Source of the DNA: Athripsodes cinereus
Lineage: Eukaryota > Arthropoda > Insecta > Trichoptera > Leptoceridae
Direction: 5' to 3'
Length of the DNA stretch: 64,000 nt
NCBI GenBank assembly: GCA_947579605.1
Contig: OX388321.1
Coordinates: 9,389,427 to 9,453,426 of the forward strand
Shown: one piece after another, positions 25,292-36,748 of the stretch
Layout: each line of letters begins with the position of its first letter
How positions within the stretch are numbered: the first letter of the stretch is position 1
Program-made: the position numbers and the translations under genes
The notes under the pieces: model-generated
Databases searched by the model: none
Seen by the model: the letters and a program-made list of their open reading frames with translations, nothing else
What the model was told of the DNA's origin: nothing

Positions 25292-25640
25292 CTTTTCATC
25301 TTTTCGTGTCCTGACGTTGATGACCATTTAAGAGAAAACTTCTCTGTCCTGGGCCCGAAGTCAAAACACAATTTGCGTTTCGTTTTCGTGTCATTATCGT
25401 TCGAATACAGACGACATTGCGAGAAGTGTCAATTTTCGTAGCTAAAATATACAATAGTTACAAAAATTGTCACTTTGGCGCAACGTCGTGTATATTTGAA
25501 CGATTGCGACACGAAAACGTAACGCTAGAATATGTTTTGACTCGGTCCATTCTAGGATGTTTCTAAGCCAGGAGACTTGTCTTCTGCCAACCCCCTGCGC
25601 CTTCGATCATCTTCTTCATGACAATTTGTACGAAAATTAA
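25292..25640 (-). pseudogene. antisense LINE C-terminal fragment interrupted by a fold-back element
   Basis: On the minus strand, 25640-25549 encodes QGVGRRQVSWLRNILEWTE, matching RRGVERRRLSWLRNIQEWTG at 31646-31906. The coding sequence resumes at 25350-25292, where 'tggtcatcaacgtc' aligns with 'tggtcgtcaacgtc' of the plus copy. About 40 bases of the LINE are missing at the insertion point. Frames are broken, so it is non-functional. Confidence 0.75.
25351..25548. mobile_element. 198-bp palindromic fold-back MITE
   Basis: The left end 'cccgaagtcaaaacacaatt' and 'tttcgttttcgtgtc' is the imperfect reverse complement of the right end 'gacacgaaaacgtaacgcta' and 'ttttgactcggtcc'. The pairing continues almost to the centre near 25449, so the whole element is one imperfect hairpin. 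It is GC-richer than its surroundings and non-coding. Insertion inside the LINE shows it is younger than the LINE copy. Confidence 0.75.
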
Positions 25641-26627
25641 AAATTATTAATAGAAATATTTAACTTTTGACAATAATACTAAAAAGTTGAACGTTTTCAC
25701 TCATTTATTTATTTAAGCACACGATAAAGAAAAGGCTTGGTACTATTTAACACCTCTATAACAATCTGATAATGTGACATAAATTAACCTTCTAAGTCGA
25801 TATTTCAATAATTTATATGATAGACGTATTAAATTTATTGTATCATTTTATTAAGTAATATCTACATAGTGATCAAGGTAATATTTACTTTTTAAATTTT
25901 TTGATGTTATAATCCTTTAGTATGCAATAACAATAAGTTCGTTAGCTAGTATCTATATAATCCGATTATGTTAATTATTTAAACACATGTTTACTATAAT
26001 AATAATTCTCACTGTAATCTTCATTTTATATAAGTAGAAATACAACCAAAATATAATTTATATTGTACTTAATACTTACCTATCTTCAAAATAACTAAAT
26101 TCTTACATTTTTGTCGTATGATAATAATTTATAATGGGACATAAGACGCTAGGCGGCGCTATCGTCTTTTTTATTAATTACGTAATATATAGACTTAAGA
26201 TATGTGTTAATCTTTGTAAAAATCCAACACGTTTTCACATAATCAAAAATTTAATATACTTTACTTTTGCATACGTTTTGGCCTTTCTTTAGTATCTACC
26301 TACATTTACTCGGTTATTAGATTTAGGTACTTGCTTTACGTAAATAAGTGCAGCGTAAAACGACACAAGATGCAAGTGAAATTTTGTTCGTATGCCGTTT
26401 TAATTAACAGTTGAAGTTTAATCTAATTCTTCATTCACAAGTAAATGTGAACAAGAAATATTTTCGCTCATTAAACAGTTCATTTCAGCACTTGTATTTT
26501 TATATCTTTTAGGGTTAGAATTACAAATCACATTAAAAATATATCAATTAAATCAAGAGCTTTATTATATTTTTAAGAATTATAATCTGTAAAGGATTAA
26601 GCACAAAACAGACAATAATTTCAAATA

Positions 26628-27174
26628 CAGTCGGTTCCGCTTAATTGGGACACATCGGGTCTTGGGCATTTTGTCCCAATTAAGCGTCTGTCCCAATTAA
26701 GCGAATTTCTCATTTTTTTTTAAATTCATTTATTTGGTTTTGGCAACTAAGGTCATTTAACCAGTAATACACACATGAAATTAAACAATGCATATTTTTT
26801 CAATTATTTTATTTTATCAACTCTTGGAAACTGTTAATTACATATAGGTAATGTAAATTATAATATAAATAATTTATATTGTAATTGTAATTATTACTAA
26901 TATGTAATATAAACTTTTAAGAAAAAAAAAATCCTAATTAAAATAGTAAATGGGTAGGTACATACAATTTAATAATCAAATTCTTTGTAGATATTTTTTC
27001 TTGAGAATATGTGTTACATAATATTATGTGCTGTGATCTTAAATTTTATGTCCCATTTAAGCGGAATGTTGTCCCAATTAAACATATAAATTTACTATTG
27101 GCTTCTTGGTTTGGTTTCTGTTCTTTGAGATTTGTCCCAAATAAGCGGCTGTCCCAATTAAGCGGAATCGTCTG
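26628..27174. mobile_element. complete 547-bp pogo/Tigger-like MITE with TA target duplication
   Basis: The ends are 'cagtcggttccgcttaattg' and the inverse of 'cagacgattccgcttaattg', flanked by TA on both sides (26626-26627 and 27175-27176). Sub-terminal words related to TGTCCCAATTAAGCG recur at about 26670, 26691, 27048, 27069, 27133 and 27150. CAG termini with TA duplication and clustered sub-terminal repeats fit the pogo/Tigger branch of Tc1/mariner. No transposase is present: the interior is AT-rich with a chance frame of 80 codons, so it would need a transposase supplied in trans. Confidence 0.8.
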
Positions 27175-27877
27175 TATTATGAAGTATAGAAAAAAGGTAA
27201 ATCTTCCAAAGATCAGCTATCATCTAACAGCATGCACCACAATTAATTTATAAAAACAAAGCTACCTAACATTCCGGTCATTTTAACATGCCTACATATA
27301 CACAGTCTCGCTCGCTCGCTCACCCAATCATCAAACTAGCACAAAAACACAAGTCATTAATAAATAAATTAAAAAAAGTGGGAAGCGGGAGGGGGGGGGT
27401 GATTTCTGCGTATCTGTTGATTCTTCATTATAATTTTATTTATATAAATTTGTATGAATGGATAGACAAACCTATTAAATAATAATTATTCAAATAAAAA
27501 CATTGATTTTGTATTTGAATATAAATAGCGTATTGTAATCAAAATTCTAAAATAGTTTTCCCAAATGTAAAATATATAACATATTATTTTTTGTATCACT
27601 GTAATATTTAACGTAGCGAGTAACTAAGTTATTTTATTCATTATTTTATGTAAATAATATTATATATAACTAACTCCACATGCTCCCGCAACCTTACAAA
27701 ATTAACGACCATGTGATACGGTTTTAGAGAAGGATGTGGAAATGGGTAGCATAAATTTTAATAATAGTGACTGTTCCTTAATATAATGTTATAAGTAACT
27801 CATATGACAATAAATTGCTTACATTTTTCAATTGATTTGCTAAGTACAGTGCGTTTTTGTGCTTTAAATCCGAAGAA

Positions 27878-28056
27878 AGCAGGGTTACTCTTGACACAAT
27901 CTAAATACGATCTTAATCTTGTCTTGATCTTAAAAATATGACGCGCGAAGTGACTGTAGTAAAAATACGTGCATACCAATATCGTGTTAGCGCGTTATTT
28001 TTTACCATAGTCCCTTTGCGTGCCTTTTTTTAATTTGTGTCAAGAGTAACCCTGCT
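27878..28056. mobile_element. 179-bp palindromic MITE family H, copy 1
   Basis: Exact 20-bp terminal inverted repeats 'agcagggttactcttgacac' lie at both ends. The inner arms, which include 'gatcttaatcttgtcttgat' and words with -GACGC- and -GTGACT-, pair imperfectly. A related 218-bp copy is at 30200-30417. No transposase and no convincing target duplication were found, so the superfamily is open (CAGGG ends are common in hAT). Confidence 0.8.
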
Positions 28057-28873
28057 GATCTGTGTAGAATTAATCCGGTAGAAATCTGTTTAAAACCAAA
28101 AATTTTAACCCACTTTTTTACTCTTTTATACTTGTTATTTTTATTTATCGAGATTTAATTCAGTCAACTGAACTAGGTCCCTTCTAGAGGAAAGAAAATG
28201 ACTTACTGACATTCCTTTAAATATTTAATCTCAGTTTAAATAAAAAAGAGACAAATTGTTTTAAAACGAAAATCACTATTTTATCGTAAAATTGCTCTGA
28301 ATGCAATAAAATCTGTTTTTCGAAAATATATTACGATTTTTTTTATTGTTATTGTAAAATGAAAAAAAAAAACAAATAGCAGTGACTAGTATTTTTTTCC
28401 ATCAACTGATTAAAACATGATATTATTATTCACATGTTTCATGTAGGTACTCTGTGACAACATAGGCGGGGACATATCTTTAACTTTTCTGAGATTTATC
28501 CTTTAATAAACGAATCCGACTACAGAATGTTATAATATGGCCAATTCAGAATCATAAAATAGTTTAGTTGCACTAACTAAGTCAACTAACTGTGAGAAGA
28601 TAATCGAGTCATGATAATTAGTTCTAATTCGTATTCACAGTTTTCCGTACTTATTTAGTTCATTAGTTCATTTTGACACCTTAGTACAACTATAAATTTC
28701 GAGAATCTATGGATTTCGTATTCAGAATGAAATTTTAGTTGACAGCCGACGACTAAAATAAGTTGGATTTGGCAGAATTTTATTCGCGACTTTTAATGTG
28801 CGAATATTATTAGTTGCTGTCATTTTACAGCAGAATATTGCAATATTTTGGAAGTGTTAAGTTGTTTTTTCAA
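28057..28873. other. AT-rich non-coding DNA
   Basis: No gene. 28570-28680 contains scattered 'actaactaagtc'-like words in both orientations that also appear near 29175, a weak hint of an element spanning about 28565-29200. Confidence 0.35.
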
Positions 28874-29137
28874 TTAAAAGTAAAAATTTATATTTTTAGG
28901 GCAACTCTTAGCATGTATAAATTGTAAAATTACACCACCACCGACGCAAATACGAACGCCAAAATATATCGGCAAATCTGACATTTCACAATTTTCACGC
29001 GCGACAACTATTAAATTGTTGCCAGAAGTGTAAATCGGAACGTGAAAAACATTTTGTATTGCGGCATCACTGACTAATATTGTTTGTCCCATAGATTTTA
29101 CCGTTTGCTCTTGGTGGTTCTCGAGTTTATAGTTCAT
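28874..29137 (-). other. 87-codon open frame of unknown origin (doubtful)
   Basis: The translation has no recognised domain; it contains a CVGGGVILQF stretch. Its DNA is GC-richer than both flanks, and words like 'ttagttagttc' at about 29179-29195 are loosely complementary to 28575-28600, so it may be the interior of an unclassified transposon. I do not assign a function. Confidence 0.15.
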
Positions 29138-29545
29138 AACTAATGCTGAATACTACATAATAACTAATATTAATCAACTTTTTAGTTAGTTCATTAAGAT
29201 AATATATTAATTGGCCCTAATATATATGTGTATCTTATAATGATAATACTATGCTAATGCCACTTCAGCGGACCCTTAGGTACTATGGTAACATTCAACT
29301 CAAACTCATTCACCTATTCGCTCTTCAAAGTTCCTTTTGGGAGCATGGAATAGGAATGAGTCTACCTCATTCACAATGGATTGTGCGTTGCTTGAATCAT
29401 CAGAGTCACTATCGACATTTTTACGTTCGGATGTCTTTGTCAGTGAAACGGTGTACTGTGAAAAAGATGAATTAGGATGTATGAAAAATTTTGTCTTATT
29501 TTATTTGTCTACCTATTTATTTCAAAATAATTAACTACTACTACT

Positions 29546-29797
29546 ACTATACCATCACGGCTTATCCCACAAGTGGCCAGCAGACCAGCTGCATATTATC
29601 AAAATGCAAGCTGTCTTCTCCGTGCCAATATAAAATCAAGACATTTAAGATGGGTGGCAAACCTTATCTCTGAATTTGAGATGTTAAATGTCTTTATTTT
29701 TTCGGACATCTACTGTCTTTTTCAGGACACTCGAAAAATTACGGAGAAAAGTGGGAGAATAATTCCTTACCGGATGCTCCACGGGATAAATAAATAA
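29546..29797 (+). repeat. dispersed repeat family A, near-complete copy
   Basis: In order: 'accatcacggcttatcccac', 'aagtggccagcagaccagct', 'tcttctccgtgccaatataa', 'agatgggtggcaaacctta', 'ggacactcgaaaaattacgg' and 'gatgctccacggg', then A-rich sequence. The same order, reversed, is at 43960-44195, and a full diverged copy is at 51960-52205. It is preceded by (CTA)n. There is no clear polymerase III promoter, so it may be a LINE 3' region or an unclassified SINE. Many smaller pieces occur through the window. Confidence 0.75.
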
Positions 29798-29934
29798 AAA
29801 ATAAAAAAATGCTGTTTCACAAAACTGAATGTTTTGAAATACCGATGACCAAACTAGGAATATCAAATTTTATTTTAAGTCAGAGGGACTACATATTTTT
29901 GCTGAAATATATAGATTAGTGTAAATTTATTTAT

Positions 29935-30015
29935 ATATGCCATTACGGTATATCCCTTGAATGGACTGCGGACTTATTGCATGTAACGAACATGCAAATC
30001 ATCCTTCTTGCGGTT
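29935..30015 (+). repeat. family A fragment
   Basis: 'gccattacggtatatccctt', 'gaatggactgcggacttatt' and 'catgcaaatcatccttct' are diverged matches to the first third of family A. Confidence 0.45.
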
Positions 30016-30199
30016 TAAAAAAATAAAATGAACTTAGGTAGCATTCTCAATCGCTGAATCTAAAATATTTATTAATTTTTATTTTATTTACCATCCATGG
30101 CGTGAACCTTTTACATGTTATAGATAATCCTTTATACAAAGAGCATGTAATAATTATACCTTATGTTTTTTTCAAAAATATAGATATCTTTCAATGTTC

Positions 30200-30417
30200 T
30201 GCAGGGTTACTCTTGACAAAACTAAACACGATCTTAATCTAGTCTTGATCTTGATCATACGACGCACGAAGGGACTATGGTCAGAGACACCGCGCTACCG
30301 CTAATGCGCGATCGATTTGCGTGTATTTTTGGCCAATAGTCACTTCATGCGTCGTATGTTCAAGATCAAGACTAGATCGTTAAGATCGTGTTTACTTTTG
30401 TCAAGAGTAGCCCTGCT
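30200..30417. mobile_element. 218-bp palindromic MITE family H, copy 2
   Basis: The left arm 'gcagggttactcttgacaaa', 'acacgatcttaatctagtct' and 'catacgacgcacgaag' pairs with the right arm ending 'tttgtcaagagtagccctgc'. The arms extend about 85 bases each. The unique centre around 30285-30315 is GC-rich (CCGCGCTACCGC). Confidence 0.8.
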
Positions 30418-30805
30418 GCATATTAATTTAGAAATGCCACAGCGGGTGCCCTGTGTAGCTCACAATAGCTGGTTTTTGCACTGTCTTGGTTTGCGACTGC
30501 AATTTCCTAAATTCCCCTTATCCCCCATTCCCCGTTTTTGGGGCGCTGATATATTATGTTGTTTCTGCCAATGACCTACTGCATGTTCATGTTCTTGTTT
30601 TTGTTTTAGAATTGTTATGTTAGGTGATATTGATGAATTCATTTCATGTTTTGTTTTTGTCCTTTTTATAGATTGTAAACACCGATGCACTAGTAATATC
30701 CGCAAACTTTATTGGTCAAATATTTATGTGATGTACCATTTTGTAATATATGCCGAAAGACTGTATGTTTGCTTGGTTAATAAATAAGTAAATAAATAAA
30801 CATAA
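30418..30805 (+). repeat. probable LINE 3' region with A-rich tail
   Basis: A GC-richer block (30425-30570) is followed by T-rich sequence ending in 'ataaataagtaaataaataa'. A frame of 85 codons overlaps it but has no recognised motif. The interpretation rests on the tail. Confidence 0.35.
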
Positions 30806-30899
30806 AAATACTATACATACAAAGAAAAAAACCAATCAAAATTCTCATCATTCACTACACAGTAAAATGTCTTATGTATAATATTTTATAATCCCTACC

Positions 30900-30975
30900 T
30901 TTTACAGGATACTCTAAAACTTCCAGAAAAGAGTGGGAGACCTATTCTATACCAGGAACTCCACGGTTGAAAAGA
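30900..30975 (+). repeat. family A 3' fragment
   Basis: 'acaggatactctaaaacttc', 'agaaaagagtgggagaccta' and 'ccaggaactccacgg' correspond to the right third of family A. Confidence 0.55.
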
Positions 30976-31511
30976 TACCATATTATATACTTATAGTTCT
31001 GGACCAAATCGTTTGATATTTTACGGTAACAATACCTTCCGTGGGTGGTGTGGAAATATCCGATACCTTGTGTGACGTGTAATAAATTCATTACAATGCA
31101 CCCTCATCAAAGGGGACATAGTGTTTACATTTACGTTTTACGATTGAGTACACTACGCGGGATGCAGCCAACTCACAAAAATGTTCTCTGCGAATTTAGC
31201 TTCTAAAATATTTTAAAAAACAGTCAATATTGGGGTTTTTAAAGGTTTTTGATTTGGTTGTTTTGGTAAAAGATTTTTTCGTTCTATAATAATTTATCCC
31301 CGTTTCTATTGGGAATATTAGGTAAAGGTAACAATATTGTACGCAGGTAAACCTTTCTAGATAATTTAGGGAAGTCTTCACATTTTTCATTAAAAATGTA
31401 TGATTTGCAAACACTGTATCTTGATAGTCCTGAAACATGAAATAGTCACAATATATTCACTTACCTTTAATAACAGAAGATTTCTACCAAAAAGAAAACA
31501 CGCTGTTTAAA

Positions 31512-31608
31512 ATTACATAACATAACATACATAGACAATTCACACAGATTGAGCTAGTCCCAAACTCAGATGAATCTTGTATTATGGGTACCTACTAACG
31601 CGACGATA
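31512..31608 (+). repeat. dispersed repeat 'cacacagattgagctagtcc'
   Basis: 'acaattcacacagattgagc', 'tagtcccaaac', 'tgaatcttgtatta' and 'acgcgacgata' recur at 58236-58320 in the same orientation. From memory, similar blocks are frequent in lepidopteran genomes; this supports but does not prove the host assignment. Confidence 0.55.
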
Positions 31609-31645
31609 CAATGCACTAAACAAATAATATATACCTACTAATTGA

Positions 31646-31920
31646 TTGTTCACAACAATCAAGCTCCGTAAAATTTCATATTTTGGTCACATAATGAGAG
31701 GAGAAAAATATGCCATCCTAAAACTAATCATAGAAGGGAAGATTGAGGGCCGTAGAGGGGTTGAAAGAAGGCGGCTTTCCTGGCTCCGGAACATTCAGGA
31801 GTGGACCGGGATGAGAGGTGTGGAGGAGCTGTTTCGTGCTGTCCGGAACAGGAGGGATTTCTCCCAAGTGGTCGTCAACGTCGGGGGGACCCTACAAGAC
31901 ACATAGAGAAGAAGAAGAAG
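31646..31920 (+). pseudogene. LINE C-terminal fragment with (GAA)n tail
   Basis: The open frame of 86 codons contains KLRKISYFGHIMRGEK, KLIIEGKIEGRRG, RRRLSWLRNIQEWTG and FRAVRNRRDFSQ, ends at a TAG at about 31904 and is followed at once by GAGAAGAAGAAGAAG. It is the C-terminal part of a LINE polymerase, and its relatives in this window show the same gene end and the same tail. The polymerase and endonuclease domains are missing. The frame is intact over this length, so the insertion is fairly young. The segment before 31665 is not LINE-like. Confidence 0.8.
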
Positions 31921-31935
31921 AAACACGTATACTAC

Positions 31936-32034
31936 ATGTAACACCCAGACCCAGGATAATTTGATGCTCCGGGAATCGAACTTGGGACCTCGTGACTCAA
32001 AGGCAAGAGCGTTACCTCCGCGCCACACCGGCCA
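31936..32034 (-). mobile_element. tRNA-derived SINE family 2, antisense
   Basis: On the minus strand, 'tggcgcggagg' (A box position) and 'agttcgattcccgg' (B box) are spaced as in a tRNA gene, followed by 'tcctgggtctgggtgttaca'. It differs from family 1. The 3' end meets the (GAA)n tail of the plus-strand LINE, so the two sit tail to tail. No intact tRNA acceptor stem is present, so I do not call a tRNA. Confidence 0.7.
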
Positions 32035-33598
32035 ACTTACTTGACAATTAACTTGATTATTACATGTTTTTTGTGGACCTGGCAGGGCTATATTTTTAGA
32101 ATATCCAATAAAGTTGTCTTAAAAGTACGCTTCTTTTCCACATTATAAGTCCTCATCCCTGATATCTAATTTTTCAATCTGTATATTAGAATTTTCTGAA
32201 AATTTATGATCCTAGAAAATGATGAAGACATTATAGTCGTCGGTGTTTCCTTGAATTAAACAATATCATTTTCGACAGTATTATTTTAAAATTAATCATA
32301 TTTTTTTTTAAGATCGATGGGCTTTTCAAAGAAGTTTTTTTTGGCCTCTCACCCAATATAATAAGTGATTGAGCTGAAGAATATTTCTTCCAACAGAAAT
32401 AGGGATGAAAAGTTATTCTAAGAATGAGTGTATTTTATGAAATTATTTTGAAAGCATTACACTTTTGCTTGGCAAAAATGAAATATCCAAATGGATGTTC
32501 GGATACACATACATAAATCAGTCAAAAATATAATAATACTAGCTTTTGTAAACCGGCATCGCTTGGGTTTAAATAGACAAATAACCGTTCAAATAAATGA
32601 GTTAAAACCTCATAATAATGTTAATAAAATGGAGTAAAATCTATTACGTAGAAAAAAGTAGTAAAAACCTTTTCCCAGTAAGAAAACTTGATATTTGACA
32701 CCCCATATGGTCATATTTAATTAAAGAATAGGTAGGTATCAATATAAAAATATTATTAAAAACCTCTTCTCAAAGAAAAATGATTGACTAATGATTATTG
32801 CTATTTAGTTACCTTTTCATAGATTTTCATACATGGGCAGTTTTCTGACGTGGTCTCATTTAAACTGTTATATCTTTATCGATACGTAAGATATTAATTT
32901 TTTTTTAACCCAAGTCCTCTTCAGAGCATGAAACCTCGTTAATTGTGTATTATTTTGCTTTTCTTTCTTTCACTATGGGCAAACATACATATGCACATAC
33001 ATACATAGGTATATAAAAACGGACTCAAACATGTACAAGTATAAGTACAAGTGAATTTTACAATAAACGTAAATGGTTGATCGGTATTCACGTCTTTTAA
33101 AATATTATACGTGTTAAAAAAAATTACTTTATAAACTTCGAAAAGAAGCTTTCATTGCTGAATTAAGGGTGTTAACCATGCCTTTAAAGTTATACGTGAT
33201 GTTTAATGAATACCTTCCCTTTAACACGATTCTCGAAAACTTGGCGACAAACATGAAAACTCTAATTTTCTGATTTCTTTTATACATACTACTATTCAAC
33301 AAATTTTAATCAACACAACGATAGCACAATAGAAATTTCCGAAAAGCTTAACTACCCTCTTCCGTAATACACCGTTCTTACCGTAATTACCCAAAAATAA
33401 GCAAAAAAAAGTGCGGGATCTTTCCAACTCCAGGAACTCTTCTGCGTTTAGCTTCAACACTTTAAAAATAAGTATCATTTCATTATATTATGTTTTGGAT
33501 CGGAAGATCGAATTAGAAAGAATTTTTTTCATTCATCCATGCTATCACCCTATTTCTCAAAACTGACGTACCCAGCTAGTAGACTATTCACAAAAGTT
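32035..33598. other. AT-rich non-coding DNA, no gene seen
   Basis: No coding sequence or repeat is recognised. CATACATACATAGG-type simple words occur near 32985-33015. Confidence 0.45.
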
Positions 33599-33695
33599 AA
33601 AGATATCCAAGATGGGTGGCATAATGGCTCGAAAACTTACAGAAAAGAGTGAGATAGTTTTTTTGTAGCCAGGAGTTCCAAAAATAAGTATTGCG
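33599..33695 (+). repeat. family A 3' fragment
   Basis: 'atccaagatgggtggcataa', 'tcgaaaacttacagaaaaga' and 'aggagttcc' follow the order of the right half of family A. Confidence 0.5.
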
Positions 33696-33999
33696 ATTTG
33701 ATGTTTATTCCGTGGGTGAAGCCGGGTTAGTGTAACAATATTATGATGTGATGCTCTTCTTATTCTTATTCTGGCTGTCAAGCCTCTCAACATGGATGTT
33801 GTCACAAAATAAAAATATTTGCGAAGAAATAATCTGAAAAAATATGATGTCTTGAAAATGATAATGATATGTGGTAAACGATACACTAACTGGTCTCATC
33901 CCTTTTCGTTAGAATTATTTATTATTGTATAAAATTATTGTTAAAGTCACCTCAAAGTTCTCAATGGTGCAAACGTTTCACTTGCACAATACATACATC

Positions 34000-34215
34000 T
34001 CCTTGCCCTTGTCTTGTTTGGATTTATGCTCGATTGTACCTAGGTACTTCCTCCAAAGGTCTTGTTAATTTCTGCTTCCAGGACATCTGACCACTCCAAA
34101 CCAAGTCGTTCAACATGTAAATTTGTGGCATATGCTTGTCAGTTTCTTCTGAAACGGCCCATCGGCCTTTCTCAATCTTCCACAGCCTTCTACAATCTTA
34201 GTGCTAATCTGTTCG
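34000..34215 (-). other. GC-richer segment, possibly a decayed LINE end
   Basis: On the minus strand it reads without stops for stretches such as KIVEGCGRLRKADGPFQKKL, a basic patch like those of LINE C-termini, then meets stops. The base composition stands out from the flanks. The family is not established. Confidence 0.25.
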
Positions 34216-34625
34216 CTGACAAAATGTGAAAAACGGGACTCACTCATCGTAATTATCGCTTTTCATATTTAAATAAACTTATTCAAAATCAATTTCATTA
34301 GAAAACTGAATAAATAAATAATCGATGCATTATAGCTCCTTTATTACAATTTGAATCACCTTACTAGACCTGAGTATAATATCGCTAGATAACGCAACAT
34401 CCTTTCGAGTGGAGAAAACGCATTGTTAGGTAAATGGATTCATACAAGTTTTCCATGTTTTTTTTTCGAAATAATTTCTTTCAGTTATTGACATGTTTAC
34501 CCTAATGTTATATCATATTCTACGTCACGTCTCGCTTTGGATGTCACTACTTTTTTTTATATATTCAAAAAAATCTAAATAAAAACAAATTTATTCACAT
34601 AACAAGGGTAAAGTATGTATTTATT

Positions 34626-34835
34626 GTGTCGGTGCTCACTTAGTACAATTACATAATTAGGTTAATTGAAGCAAGTGTTTCTTTCTATCATAGATTATGA
34701 ATCGTGAGAGAGGCGTCTCTCTAATAATCAGATAATTATCAATCTTAAGATTACTTATCAGGTTATTAAATGTTAAAATTCTTAAGTTGAAAGACGATTT
34801 ATAATCTACAGTAGAAAGAAACAATTGTTTAATTT
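34626..34835. mobile_element. hairpin MITE family F, diverged full copy
   Basis: It starts 'gtgtcggtgctcacttagta', like 'tatgtcggtgcacacgtagt' at 58581. The left arm 'agtgtttctttctatcatag' pairs with the right arm 'tacagtagaaagaaacaatt'. The inner part is diverged and contains 'ataattatcaatctta'. Confidence 0.65.
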
Positions 34836-36748
34836 TTTCTAAGAAAAGTATATAGTTGCTATTCTGTTAAATAATCTTCTTGAAATATTGAATTTCAATT
34901 GATACAATCAAGAAATAATTTTAGGAGATAATTATTTTCAAATCAAAAACATAAAAAAATACAAATACAGGAAACAGCTTAGAGGGGTTGAACATGGTTG
35001 TTGGATCTGAAAAATCAATACCAGAGAGATTACTAATTCTCCGAGAAAATTATTAAGAAGTAAAGGTTCAACTGATTGACATGAACCTGGGCATATCATA
35101 TAATAATAATTTTATGAGGTAAAGGTTTAACTACATTTTACGATACGAGTCTCGGACCGTTGCCAGAATATGCAGTAAGGATTTGTTGAAAAGATGTCAT
35201 GTTTCAACATCGGTGCGTGTGTATCATCAGGACCATCTCACAAAATGGCCGACACAACATCAAATCCTGTATGCGAGGAGTGTCGCATATTATGAATGAT
35301 TGTATGATCTAATTTTTTACTGAATTTTTAATGAATGAAAGATCATACGATTTTACGCAGGAGATATCAATCCGTTGAAATACGAGAGTCTTCTTTCACA
35401 GAATATTTTAAAGTTGGTGATCTCTTACCAAATAGTTTACTCTAGTCGCATGAAAAAACTCTTTTTGAAATTGAAATTACATTGGAGAGTTTTTGAAAAA
35501 GGAATTCTTGTAAAAAAATGTGTAGGCGTTATACTACAAAATAGGTATTGAAATTTATCAGCAAGCTCTTGAAATTCATCTTGTTCAATTTTTTTTTAAA
35601 TTACAATCTGTTACATGTTAAAATACTATTTATATCATCAATGATATGCTGTCTTTAAGAATGAATACACATGAAGTTTTTTCATTGCTGAACAAATCGA
35701 AAAAAAAATATAAAATATAAATTTTAGATAAAATGTATTTAAGACATTCTTAGAATTTTTTAAATTTAAGACACAAAATAAGACTTGTGTCATAATATTG
35801 ATTGTATTCTTTGGTTTAAAAAAAATGTTCATAAGATTCTCGATAATTTGGACGATCTTTGGTCTCAGTACACCGCTCCTATGATAACCATATTAGTAAC
35901 AATAATTTATTATAATATCGCGAAAAGAAGTAATTCAATTGACACAAAAGGTTGTGACTGAATAAAATTATGCTATTTGGGAAAGATTGTGGTCTTGACT
36001 GAATCTCGTTTTAAAGGTTTTTGCAATATGCAAATAAATCAAAACAGTTGAAAATATTTCTATGTGGTCGGTAGGAAAATTTATTAAATAATTAATGATT
36101 TTAATTACTAACTTATTGCTAACTTTCGCCTCTCCTTTGTTGCCCATTCAAAATTCTTCCAAGCTTTTTGCAATATCCAGCAACACAAAACCACCACTTT
36201 CTCATCATCACCTAGACAATATCATCAACTCATCATTTTTGGAGTCTTTCAACACTTCTCTTGTATTCTTATCTATTGTCTTTATTCCAGAATTTGAACA
36301 ATGATTTAATAACTGTTTAAGAATTATTATATTAACATTGTTAGTAGTCCACAAGGGACGACATCTCGCTTTGATGATAAAACAAAATAAAGTTGAATAA
36401 TAACGATCAACTCATAGAATGTGAAGGAGTGGGCAGCAGGCACTCCAACTGAGATAAACTTCTTTCTTCAAGTTGTTGGTAGAGACTGAGTTTAGTGTTG
36501 ACGGAGATAATCAACCGGCTTACCATTATTATTATTATTTCTACTCACATTTTTATCTGTTGACTCTCTTTCTCCGTACAGAGAGAATGAAAAAAATGTA
36601 TGTTTGAAGTAAACTATTTGCCTATACGTGTTTCTGTAGGTACTCTTAAGTCCATTTATGGCTAAGCAGTTAAATCCATCTCTCTGTCTTTTTGACGATT
36701 TCTGTCGGCAAGGGGACGATAGAAATAATATTAATAAATTTTATTAGA
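34836..36748. other. non-coding DNA, no gene seen
   Basis: A mildly GC-richer patch at 35140-35300 and a cytosine-rich 69-codon frame at 36095-36304 match nothing I recognise. Short complementary words 'gaatgattgtatgatc' and 'gaaagatcatacgatt' at 35294-35352 could form a hairpin. Confidence 0.35.

Noticed and set aside
31936..32034. A tRNA gene on the minus strand
   Set aside because: The B box is good, but no paired acceptor stem is visible and it runs into a SINE-type tail.
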